64,000 nucleotides of DNA from Strigamia acuminata. Taxonomy: Eukaryota; Arthropoda; Chilopoda; Geophilomorpha; Linotaeniidae. The stretch lies in NCBI GenBank assembly GCA_949358305.1, contig OX442318.1, positions 3,086,501-3,150,500 of the forward strand, in the 5' to 3' direction. The position numbers and the translations under genes are program-made. The notes below the pieces were generated by a model. That model worked only from the letters and a program-made list of their open reading frames with translations. It ran no database searches and was not told the DNA's origin. Position 1 is the first letter of the stretch. The number at the start of each line of letters is the position of its first letter. Shown here one piece after another: positions 11,701 to 22,500 of the stretch.

Positions 11701-12769
11701 ACATGAAATTTTTGAATAAAAATTGAAAACTTCGTACAAAAACGTAAAATTTCGAAAAAAAACACATTCAAATTCGCTTCAAAATATGAAATCACAATAA
11801 AAACGTCAAAATCTCGACCAAAAAACACGAAACCTCCAATTAAAACCACAAAAACACCCCTAAGAAACCTCAAAACAAAACCCAACAAAACCACTCCCAA
11901 AATTACAATAATCATCCATAATCTCCGGCGCATCCAAAATCCTATCCGGCATCGTCGGAATATGTCTCATCTTCTTCCTCAACGAGGCCGGCGTCTTACT
12001 CTGACTATAAATCACCCGCAAATTATTCAAATAACCTAAAAATACCAAAAAAAATATATAAAAACCAACTATCAACACCAAAATCTCCAAAAACAACCTT
12101 CCGGTGCCAACGGCGGCTTATTAGCATTATAATGAATAATCCGCGCCTTATCCACATCGCAGCCGTTCAAATTCTCGCTCATCGCCCGCTGATACTCCAT
12201 TTTACTCGGCGTCAACGTCCCATTCTCTTTATCACTTTGCGTCAACTTAAAATAACCTAAATCGAACTGCATAGACGAACGAATCGGAATAAATCGATCG
12301 ACTGCGGCTCCGCACGGCGTTTTCGGTGTTTTCTTCTTCCCTCCCGACAAGGATTTTTTAATTTTATTGCTCGTTCCTAAAATTAAAAAAAAATTAATTT
12401 ATCGTTAAAATTGACCGAGATATGCTTACCAGGGGTTTTTGGGGTTTTTCTTTTGCCCCCTGACAACGATTTTTTGAGTTTTTCTGCGTTTCCTAAGGAA
12501 AAAATGGAAAAAATGTGGAAAAAATTAGAAAAAATTGGAAAAAAATTGGATTTTTTGGGTTTTTATGATTGTTTGTCTGTACCGGGGGTTTTGACGGGTG
12601 TTTTGCCGACATTTGATTTATTTAGTTGGCCGTTGGAGCCTTTGAAAGGTGTTTTGTTGTTTGTCGATTCGTTAGCTTTTCGCTCCCATCTTGGTTGTGG
12701 CCCGTTGACGATCGGCGCGTCGAAGGTGAGGACACGGTTAAGTTCGTTTTCGAGGTTAAACTGAGCCAT
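8792..12769 (-). CDS. CDC20: CDC20 (Fizzy), APC/C activator
   Basis: Eight exons: 12769-12583, 12492-12430, 12376-12098, 12035-11907, 10746-10550, 10481-10152, 9278-9035 and 8967-8792. They join to 534 residues. Exon 3 carries the C-box DRFIPIR and a KEN box (near residue 130). Exons 5-8 encode the seven-bladed WD40 propeller, with VCGLRWSPDGRYLASGGNDN and AAADETLRLW. The protein ends in Ile-Arg, the APC/C-docking tail. CDC20 recruits cyclin B and securin to the anaphase-promoting complex and is held by the spindle checkpoint. Exons 2 and 3 both encode KS-LSGGK-KTPKTP modules, an apparent exon duplication in the N-terminal tail. CDC20 is preferred over CDH1/FZR1 because of the KEN box just after the C-box and the NLNG motif. 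Confidence 0.96.
9340..9930. repeat. ~40-bp minisatellite in CDC20 intron 6
   Basis: Repeated units of the type CGACTAAAATGGCTATTTTT plus GTGCATAAAAATGCAGTTTTT occupy most of the intron between exons 6 and 7. Confidence 0.85.
10890..11110. repeat. 21-bp minisatellite in CDC20 intron 4
   Basis: About ten near-identical copies of AATAAAAACGTGAAAATTTCG. Decayed relatives continue to about 11750, so the whole 1.16-kb intron is built from this unit. Confidence 0.95.
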
Positions 12770-13105
12770 TTTTCACCTCTAATCTATCAAAAGAAGATAC
12801 AATCGTTGGTTTAAAACACTTATTTACGGAGATAACTGTGAGAAATTGTCGTTAAAAACGGTGGATACTTACTTGTTACCTTTTAAATTTCCAGCGATTA
12901 ATCTCATTGGACAGTCACCGTTAACTTCCGGTTGGAATGTAATTCTAATAAATGTTAAAATTAAAATTTTAATTGTACAAAATAAATTTTTGTTTTTCTC
13001 TATTTTATTGATTTTTACTAATTAAAGTTAAAATGTTTTCGATTTCGTTGTTTATTTCGAATTTTTGCTCCGCGATGACAAATTACTGCGGTCCGGTTTA
13101 TAAAA
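12770..13105. promoter_or_regulatory. Divergent promoter region, CDC20 / LRRC42
   Basis: 336 bp separate the two start codons, which point away from each other. An ETS/GABP-like ACTTCCGG (near 12925) and an ATTGG inverted CCAAT box (near 12906) lie inside. The LRRC42 start sits in AAAAATGGCGGAC, a YY1-like context. Confidence 0.5.
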
Positions 13106-15082
13106 ATGGCGGACATTGGAGTTGTTTACTACCGGGAAATAGGAAAACCATTAAAGATTGTAACATCACCAGTGCTGAGAAGAATTCGAAAAGAACAACG
13201 ATTAAAGAGCAGAAATGTATTTACTCAGTCTGGAATGGAAGAATATTGGTGCCAGTTTGTTGGGAATGAAAAAACCGATAAAGTGAAGTCGCTGTTTGCT
13301 ACGGCGCTCGATTTTGTCGCTGAAAATGCAGAATGCATTGAATCGTTGATCGGGATTCCGGAAATAATCGGCGAGCAATTATTCAGCAGATATTTGTCTC
13401 TGAGTTTTGCCAAACGTTTAATTCCCACTTGTGACACACTGAGAACATTCGCGGATGTTTATGGGGAGAATGTGTTGAGTTGTTTACAATTATCGAATAA
13501 TTCGTTGGTAATAAATGATTTTTTGCATTTATTTCTGCAATTTTTGCCTTGTTTGAGGGAATTGGACGTTAGTAAGTGTTTGTTGGGTGATAATCACGAG
13601 GTTATCGAGCAAATTCGTGAATTAAAATGGTAAAATCAAGAGAAATTTTTTTTTTTTGATTTATTCAATTTTTTTATTTTTCATTTTTTTTAGTTTGGAG
13701 TATTTGAATATTGGTGAGAATGCTTTGAGTGATAAGACATTGAGAAGACTGACGGTTGGGTATCCGGAGAGAAAGCTTGGATTGAAGTATCTGGATTTGT
13801 CGGGGAATAGGAAGATTACGAATGGCGGATTGGAAAAGTTGGCGTGTTTTGAAAAGCTGGAGATTTTGAATATTTCTGGATTAAATGCAGTTAGGTTTTA
13901 ATATTGGTTTTGTGAGGTTAGGAATTTACTCTTTGGGGTTGGAGATTGAATTTGTTGAATTTCTGAGGTAGAAAAATTGAATTTTTGAATTTCTGAGGTA
14001 AAAAAATTGAATTTTTTGAATTATTGAAGAAAAAAATTGAATTTTTTGAATTATTGAAGAAAAAATTGAATTTTTTGAATTATTGAAGTAAAAAAATTTA
14101 AATTTTTTGAATTATTGAAGTAAAAAAATTAATTTTTTGAATTTCTGAGGTAATTTTGTAATTTTTGATGTCAAAAATTAAATTTTTTGAATTATCGAAG
14201 AAAAAAAATTAAATTCTTGAATTTCTGAGGCAAAAAATTGAAATTTTTGAATTTCCGAAGTAAATAATTGAATTTTTGAATTTCTGAGGTAAAAAATTGA
14301 ATTTTTGAATTTCTGAGGTAAAGAAGTTGAATTTTTTTGAATTATTGAAGTAAAAAAATGAATTTTTTGAATATCTGAGGTAAAAAGTGACTTTTTTGCA
14401 ATTTTTGATGTCAAAAATTAAATTTTTTGAATTATTGAAGAAAAAAAATTAAATTTTTGAGGTAAAAAATTGGAATCTTTGAAGTTTTGAAGTAAAAAGT
14501 TGAAATTTTTGAATTTCTGAGATAAAAAATTGAAATTTTTTAAATTTCTGAAGTAAAAAAATGAATTTTTCGACATAACATCAAAAATTACGTTAATTTC
14601 TCCATCACCACCAAAAAAATCCATATTCCAAAATGCAATTACTAAAATTCTTTATCCGATCCACAGGACATTGATACGATTTCAAGAAAACTAAACATGG
14701 AAACAACAACCGACAACACGACTCATTCAGTCCTCACAAAAGGATGGTCCGCTCCTCTCGTTATGGGACTCATAAAAGCCGCAACAAACCACGACAAACT
14801 TCCAAAAGACGAAGGAATTATTCGATTTTGTACGTTTAACTCAACAAAAACCAACAATCCCCATCAAATTTCCACGTTAATTTCATTTCTCTCCTCTCTC
14901 AAGACGGAAATCGACCGAAAATTTGTCTCAATTTATTCAACGAAGTCAACCCGTTGACGGAAACGATCGTTTTAGTCCGAAAACCAGTTGAAACGTTAAA
15001 ACGGAAAGCCCTCGCAGTTAAAACGAAGCCAAAACGGCCGAAAATTGACGACGAACTCGACTTAATTTCGTTTTACCGATAA
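13106..15082 (+). CDS. LRRC42: LRRC42-like leucine-rich repeat protein
   Basis: Four exons: 13106-13629, 13694-13889, 14667-14829 and 14904-15082, giving 353 residues. The N-terminal block KSLFATALDFVAENAECIESLIG matches the LRRC42 pattern closely. Leucine-rich repeats follow, including KYLDLSGNRKITNGGLEKLA and LEILNISGL. A basic tail has the conserved RFYG motif, split across exons 3 and 4. The C-terminus ends DDELDLISFY, resembling the acidic end of vertebrate LRRC42. The last intron is only 74 bp (GT at 14830, AG at 14903); reading through it gives a different tail that does not fit the family. The role of LRRC42 is poorly known. The ATG at 13106 is preferred because the upstream ATG is in another frame. 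Confidence 0.9.
13950..14570. repeat. ~27-bp minisatellite in LRRC42 intron 2
   Basis: Imperfect units of TTGAATTTTTGAATTTCTGA plus GGTAAAAAA fill nearly the entire 777-bp intron. Simple ORFs in it are artefacts. Confidence 0.9.
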
Positions 15083-15174
15083 AAAACTAGAAAATTTATT
15101 TATTTTTGTAAATAAGTTTGTAAATACGATATAAAACGAGCTAAATTCATTGGTTTGTGTCCGCTGACCCCATT

Positions 15175-16508
15175 TCACAGCTCTTTTTTCGTCTTGTCAG
15201 GCACGAACGCTTCGGCGGCTTCCACGGCTGTTTTAACCGTTTCGAAAATCTCTTCGACCGGGGTTTGCGGACCCCACGCACCTAAAACTTTGCCCTGGTG
15301 ATCTACTAAGTATTTCCAGAAATTCCAATCTGGAGCTTGATTGGCTTGTTCTGGAAAAAACATCAAAAGATCGAATTAAAAATAAAAAAAATTCAGGAAA
15401 ATTAAAGAAATTCAATTAAAATCTAAAGAAATTCAAAATATCTACAAAAAAATTAACAAAAATCATAAAAACCCAACAAAAATCACAAAAAAATCAACAA
15501 AAAACAACAAAAACCCAAAAAACCAACAAAAATCAACAAAAACCCAACATAAATCAATAAAAATCAACAAAAATCAACAAAAACCCAACAAAAATCACAA
15601 AAACCCAACAAAAATCACAAAAAATCAACAAAAAACAACAAAAACCCAAAAAACCAACAAAAATCAACAAAAACCCAACATAAATCAATAAAAATCAACA
15701 AAAATCAACAAAAACCCAACAAAAATCAACAAAAACCCAATAAAAATCGACAAAAACCCAACAAAAATCAACAAAAATCAATAAAAACCAACAAAAATCA
15801 ACAAAAACCCAACAAAAATCAACAAAAACCCAACAAAAATCAACAAAAACCCAACAAAAATCAACAAAAATCAACAAAAATCATCAAAACCCAACAAAAA
15901 TCAACAAAAACCCAACAAAATCAATAAAAACCCAACAAAAATCAACAAAAATCAATAAAAATTAACAAAAATCAACAAAAATCATCAAAAAAACAACAAA
16001 AATCAACAAAAAAAACAACAAAAATCAACAAAAATAAAATAAAATCCTTGCTAACCTGATAAATGCTTAAAAACGATGCTTGCATTCGATCCAACCACAT
16101 CAACCTTCGAAAACATAGGAAACTCCACTTTATACTGCGTCCTGATGAACAATTCAATCTGATAATCCGTCGCCGGTTCCTGATTACCGAACTGATTGCA
16201 CGGAAACGCCAACACCGTGAACTTGTGATGCCGATTCAAAATACCGTGCAGCTTCACCAGCGCCTTATAATGCGAATCCGTATATCCACATTCGCTCGCC
16301 ACGTTCGTCACCAAAGTTACCTGCGGAGCAAAACTATCTAAGGATGCGGTTACCATAGCAACTCGTGTAAATAACTCACTTTTCCCCGATATTTACTCAA
16401 CGACACCTCATTCCCACGGATATCTACCGCTGAAAGCGAATAAAAGTCTTTATCGCACCTAAAACTATCGAAAACGAGTGTAAAAACTACAAAATATGCT
16501 ACAAACAT
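15175..16508 (-). CDS. Secretory-pathway glutathione peroxidase, GPX7/GPX8 type
   Basis: Three exons: 16508-16380, 16320-16056 and 15350-15175, giving 189 residues. It begins with a hydrophobic signal peptide (MFVAYFVVFTLVF). The catalytic site NVASECGYT uses an ordinary cysteine codon (TGT), not selenocysteine. The partner residues are present: FPCNQFG with Gln and DWNFWKYL with Trp. The C-terminus is KKEL, an ER-retrieval-like signal, as GPX7/8 have KEDL-type ends. GPX7/8 use peroxide in the ER and pass oxidation to protein disulfide isomerase. Choice between GPX7 and GPX8 is not possible; the protein may represent their common ancestor. It is divergent with LRRC45, only 94 bp between start codons. 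Confidence 0.92.
15430..16035. repeat. Minisatellite AAAAATCAACAAAAACCCAAC in GPX intron 2
   Basis: Units of 10-21 bp built from AAAAATCAAC and AAAAACCCAAC fill the 705-bp intron. A ~120-bp stretch is itself duplicated (near 15480-15600 and 15600-15720). Confidence 0.9.
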
Positions 16509-16602
16509 CTTCACAAGGCCACGAACACGAACGATTTAAAGAAATGTGACGTCATCACTTAAAGGATAGCGCCTGCATCGTACCCCGTCGTTTGTTTACA
16601 AG
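16509..16602. promoter_or_regulatory. 94-bp bidirectional promoter, GPX / LRRC45
   Basis: The two divergent start codons are 94 bp apart. A full CRE palindrome TGACGTCA lies at 16547-16554, in the middle. LRRC45 starts in ACAAGATGGCGGA, a YY1-like context. Shared control is inferred. Confidence 0.55.
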
Positions 16603-19459
16603 ATGGCGGATAATGTCGATGTTTTTCTAGCTAAACAATTGATAGAAAAATACAAAAAAATATGCAAAGATGACCGCACAGAGCCAAATGAAGCTGTTTT
16701 ACAGCAGTTAAGTAGGTAATGTATATTTTTAAACATGAAAAAGAATTTTTTTAATGATAAAAATTACTTTTTTGATTTTTAGATTCGATGGTGGAAATGG
16801 AGTTTGCAATTTGTCGACCGTAAATATGTGCGCAAAGACGTGTCGGAGCTTCGGGAAATTTTTGAGGACTGATAGGAACTTCACGGAACTGTTGCTGACC
16901 GATTGCCTGCTGCAAGAAGAAGCTTTGAGCATTTTATTGGGGAAAATCGCGCGGAATAATTCGCTTATTTCGCTCGATTTGAAGGGAAATAACATAAAAA
17001 TCGAAGTCGGACAGGCTCTAGGAGCTTTTTTAAAGTTGAATCGGTGTTTGAGGAACCTTGTCTTGGAGTGGAATAATGTTGGAGTGTATCCGGAAGTTGT
17101 TACTGCGATTTGTGAAGGATTAGCTGCGAATGTTTGTTTGCAGGTGGATAGAGATTATTTGAAATTTTTATTGTTTTTTAATTAAATTTTATTTTTTTAG
17201 GAGTTGGTGGTGAGGAATAATCAAATTTCACACGTTGGTGTCGAGCAGATTGCACTAGCTTTGAAGAAAAACTCAAATTTGAAGATTTTAGGCACGAAAA
17301 TTGAGTTTTAGGTCGAAAAAATTGATTTTATAAATATTTTTTTTTAGATTTACGATGGAATAATATTGGGTTAATAGGCGGGAGAGCGTTAGCCGAAGCG
17401 TTGAAAATAAATAGGAGTTTAGTTGAGTTGGATTTAAGTGGAAATAATGTTTCAATCGACACTTTAAATTCAATTGGTACGAGAAAATTATTTTTTAAAT
17501 TTTTTAATTTAAAAAAAAATAATTTAATTCTGTTTTGTGTTTAGAAAGAGCTTTGAAATACAATTGCGAGCATAAAGTCGCGACTGAAGAACAAAAAAGG
17601 AGAGAGGAGATTTTGAAAATGGGTTTACGGCGAGCGGAAGAAGAAGCAAATGGACAAATGAATCAATTAATGTCCAAATTGAGTCTCGAGCAACAGAAAA
17701 CTGAGCAAATTCATCGGTATTAAGTCAAAACAGACAATTTTCTGTAAAAAAAAATACGTTTTTAGACTTTTTTCTACTGTAAAAAATTTATATTTTGTTT
17801 TAATTGGTCAAATTATGTCTAAAAAGGTCGAATTTAGTCTAAACTGGTCAAATTTTGGCCTAAAAAGGTCAAATTTTGGCCTAAAAAGGTCAAATTTTTG
17901 TCTAAAAAGGACGAATTTAGCCAAAACAAGTTACAATTTGGCTAGAAAAGATTAGATTTAATCTAAAAAGGGGTCAAATTTAGTATAAAGAAGGAAAACT
18001 TTGACCTAAAAATGTCAGATTTAGTCTAAACAGGTCACATTTTGACCTAAAAAGGTCACATTTTGTCTAAAATATACTATTTTTTGGCTAAACGTGTGTA
18101 GTTTTGTGATCAAAAGGGGAAAATACACCAGTTTTAATTAGTTTTGTTATTTCAGGTATTCATCGAGTACGATCACAAATTTACAGAATTTATTAGACGA
18201 ACGTTTAACCGCAATCAAGTCGCAGGAGGCGAAAATTGAATCGATGGATAAATCCTTACACATCAAAGACAAACTAATTTCCGACCTGGAGGATCATTTA
18301 ACACATTCCAAGCAAGAAATCGGCGATTTCCGACTCCAACATGTCAACATTTTGAGACAAGAGCGAGACGTACGAACAAAACGAACAAAATTTAGAATTT
18401 TTTAAATAATTTTTAATTTTTAAATTTTTTTTTCTGGAATTTAAAGAACCACAGGGAAAGAGAGGAAGCGTTGTTAGCCGAAATTCGAAATCTACGTCAA
18501 GATAAACAAGATTTAGACGTCCAAGTAATGAAATCAAATCGATCAAACGAAATAATCCGACATTTTATTCCATCTAGATCAAAATGGCGACCGACAAATC
18601 GCAATTAGAACACGAAAAAACGACAAAAGTATGGGAAGATCTGTTAAATCGTAGCAAGGAAACGACGCTCCAACGCGAAGAAGATTTTAAAGGTTGGTGG
18701 AATCCCTAAAACGACGTTAAAACGCAAAAAATTGACTATTTTGATGAATTTCTAGTGCAAATGGCGAACGAAAAGGCCAAAATGTCGGAAAAATTGATGG
18801 CATGGGCGAGCAAGGAGCGCGAAATGGAAGATAAACGCCGAACGGGTCAAAACGAGTTGGAAAACTGCTGGGATAAGATGAAAACGATGGAGAACGAGCT
18901 GAAAACGGCGCGCGATCGACTCGACGAGGAGAAATCGCGATCCAAAATGGCGGAGCAAAATGGCGTCGAGCGGGAAATGAAGATTCAAATTAAATACGAA
19001 GAAATGCAGAAACGTTTCGCGTCGGTGTCGGAGAACTTGACGGATCTTCGGACGAAATACGAATCGAATCATCGCGAACTTGAAAGACGAAAAGAAGAAA
19101 CGGCGAATTTGCAAGCAAAAGTCGTTTTAAACGAAGAAAACGAGCGAATTTTAGCGCAACTACGCCAGGAATTGAGCGACGTCTACGCCCGGGAACGGGA
19201 ACGGGAACGAGAACGGGAGCGAGAACGAGAACGGATCATCAATGACGTCGTAACGACCAGGATGAAGCAGTTGGAACAGCAAATGGCGGATTTAGAGAAC
19301 AAGAAGAACAATGAAATCAGACACAAAGATGACGAATTATCAAATCTTAAAGAAACTTATAGAAAACGCGAAGAACAACGTAAAATCATGGCGGAAAAGG
19401 AGCAACAGCGCATCGACCTTTTACATTCAGCAATAACGGCGTATTTGAAATCGAGTTAA
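16603..19459 (+). CDS. LRRC45: LRRC45, centrosomal linker protein
   Basis: Nine exons: 16603-16715, 16783-17143, 17201-17291, 17348-17476, 17545-17716, 18156-18369, 18447-18524, 18578-18692 and 18756-19459. The product is 658 residues (human about 670). The N-terminal third has ribonuclease-inhibitor-type leucine-rich repeats ([45 protein letters not shown]). The rest is a long coiled coil with an Arg/Glu run near residue 570. The C-terminus [13 protein letters not shown] matches the LRRC45 end. In vertebrates it joins the rootletin fibre that holds centrioles together and sits at the cilium base. The intron after 17291 begins GC rather than GT: the only GT nearby would put a stop in frame. 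Confidence 0.93.
17780..18110. repeat. ~20-bp minisatellite in LRRC45 intron 5
   Basis: Units near GTCAAATTTTGGCCTAAAAAG repeat with many substitutions through most of the intron. Confidence 0.8.
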
Positions 19460-19512
19460 TATTTATTTACAATTTTACACTTTTACACTTTTACACTGTA
19501 CAGATATTTGTA

Positions 19513-22500
19513 TTAAAAATCATTATACAATGGCATACAACCATAAACTTTATTTGAACCGGTCGCGACCGGTTCGAGTACTCCGTGGGGTGCGCAAATC
19601 CACGGGTCCGACGTATTCAATTGCCACGAATGCAATTGGTGTTTCAAATAGGCAACTTCCTGCGCATGCGCTTTGTCATCGATTACATTTTTCAGCTCCT
19701 TCGGATCGTTTATTAAATCGAAGAGCTCCCACTCCTCCCGGAAGTAGTAATCCCTCAACGTTTTGTACCAATGTGTCGGTTGATCATGTCTGGTGCGATT
19801 CAAAATGTCCCGGAAAGTGGGCGACAAGTAGAAATCCTGATCGATCGGGAACGGGCTGCGATTGGCTAAATTATGGATGAGTTTATACTGCCTCGTTCTC
19901 ACGCTTCTCATTGGATAATACATGGTGACCTCATGCAGACTCTGACTAGCATACACCTCGTCCCAACCGGAAGTCGGCTCGGATTCGGTAATGGGCAAAA
20001 GCGTGCGCCCCGTGAGCGCCATCTTGCCGGAATACGTCACGTTAAACCAATCCAAAATGGTGGGCGCAATGTCCAATAAACTGACCATCGCGTCCGAATT
20101 TTGGTCCCAGCGACCCCTGTGGATGGGCGAGGAAATTAATAACGGTTCGGCCATTCCCGGATCGTACAAATTGGTTCTTCCGCTCGGAAACGGAATTCCG
20201 TTGTCGGAAGTGTAGATTATTAGCGTGTTGTCGTGGAAACCGGCATCTTTTAGCTCGGCTAGAATGAGACCGATACCTTGGTCCATGCGGCCAATCGTTG
20301 TGTATTGCGCGGCGATGTCGTGTCTGGCTGCAGGAGTGTCCGGGATGAAGTAGGGAACAATTACGTCGCTAGGGTTGTAGACGTCGGGCTTCCAGTCGGG
20401 AATGATTCCCATGTCCGGTTGGCCGTTGCCGAATTTCTCGCAGAAGATTCCGTATTTTGGGTTGGAGTGCAGACAGCGGTGGGGGTCGTGGAACGCGACG
20501 TAGAGGAAAAATGGCCGCGGATCATCTTGTTGGAGGAATTTCCGAACTTCGAGTTTGATCCGGGTTATGTTCCGGCCGACTTGGAGCACGGATGTTGTTT
20601 CTTCGGTTTTGGAGAAGTCGAAGGAGTAAACAGAGTCAGGGCCGACATGTTTTTTGCCGATTATTCCTAGAAATAAGAAGGGGAAAATTCCATCAAAAAT
20701 TGGAAAATTTAATTGTAAAATGGATATTAAGGAGATTCACCCTTGGAAACTTATTTTAACGTTTCCAACGGCGAACCTAGGAAAATGCGCCATTGGAAAC
20801 GCTTCTGGACTGCAAAAATGTTAAATGTGTTCTGAGTGTTCGGACGGACGCCACGTGGTCAGGGGAGGCCCACAGGGCGCTGGACGCAACAGACACGATG
20901 AATCAATCCACAAAATACACAAGAAACACAAGTTTAGGTTTTGGTTATTGCTTTATTGTTGTCTAGGGGTATGATGGTGTCGCAAGGTGTATTTTCCAAG
21001 TGTAATGGCTGCCTAGCAGCCATTTCTGATCGGACCATGTGTCACGGCGATCTTGGAATCGCCATGACACACGAGGTCGTTTGAATTCGGCCGCGTCATT
21101 GTAACGTTCTCAAGAACATACGACGAACACGACGTCTCGGACACTGAAGTCCCGGTGGGCGACAGAGTCGCCACGCCGATCGTTCGGGTCGCTCTTGCCA
21201 TTGATCGTGGAGAGACGGTGAGGATGCGACCATTCGTCACGCCAATTCAGAAACAACTCTCTGGGCCACTGCGGGGCCCACCCACTTCTGGAAGGGTCAC
21301 TTCCGGGGCCCGATTGGTCCTGCACCAAAGGGCCGCAGCTCCACCTGGTTGCGGGGTCCGCAACAGGCTGCGCGAGAAACAGAAGGCGTGAGAGCTGCAC
21401 TAAGTTGTGTTGCAGGTGAGTGCCTCAGCTGGTCACAGTGTGACATCATTCGCCATTGGAAACACATTTTTATGTTTCCAAGGGCAAAAATTTTTCACCT
21501 TGGCATTTCCAATAGCAAATTTGGTTTTTATTGTAAAATTCGCCATTGGAAACGTCATTGTGTTTCCAATGGCGACTATGTTTACGTTTGAATTTGCCAT
21601 GAGAAACACAACGGCAAATTTGTTAATGTTTCAAAGGCAAATTTGTTAATGTTTCAAAGGCAAATTTGTTAATGTTTCAAAGGCGAATTTGTTAATGTTT
21701 CAAAGGCTTTTGCACCTTGTTCTGAGGACGATTTCTTAAACATTTAAATCGTGTAGTGTAAGAAAATAAAATAACAATTTATTGGAAAATTCTAATAACA
21801 CTAATCACGCGGCCGCGGCAGAAGGGGCAGTGAGGTCTCCTATCCACACGCTCAACACCTGCCGCAGTGGCCATGTGCACATGTAAAAAAATGGCATTAT
21901 TTCATCCCTTTCACATTCTTTCATCCTTGGAAATGTGTGTTGCCTGCGTGACAATGGTGAATTTCTCCCAATTCGCCATTGGAAATGTTTCTTTCTTCTG
22001 CTGTAAAAATCATTTTAAAAATTTGGGATTGGCTCTATCTCTAATTAGGGCAAAAGTAATGTGGTGAAAAAATTACTAAGCTGAAGTTGGCACCACATTC
22101 ACATTCGCCCAAACTACAGTTAGAACAAATCCCAATTTTTTTTACCACGGATTTCAATGGTTTTTACACGAAAAGATAGAGGACTTTCTCCTAAACAAAC
22201 CGTGAACAGCACAAGTCTCTACTCCTCTTAGTTTTTGAGCAGCAAGCATTTGAATATGGCACAAAAAAGACTTGTACTAAATTTCCAAATCTGGCGCCAC
22301 AACTTCAAACCTCAATATCTCAACAACCTGACCACGGATTTTTTCATTTCAAAAACCAAACGATATAGAGGACCTTCTCCTCTACAAACTCTAAAAGGCA
22401 GAACACTCTACCCCTCTTTTCGAGCGGCAACCGTTTGAATTTGGCGCAACTGAAATTACAAAACCCAAATATTCCAAGTTTTAGCATTTTTGATTTCAGC

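Noticed and set aside
13033-13269. Upstream ATG for LRRC42
   Set aside because: Lies in a different frame from the conserved protein and ends after 78 codons.
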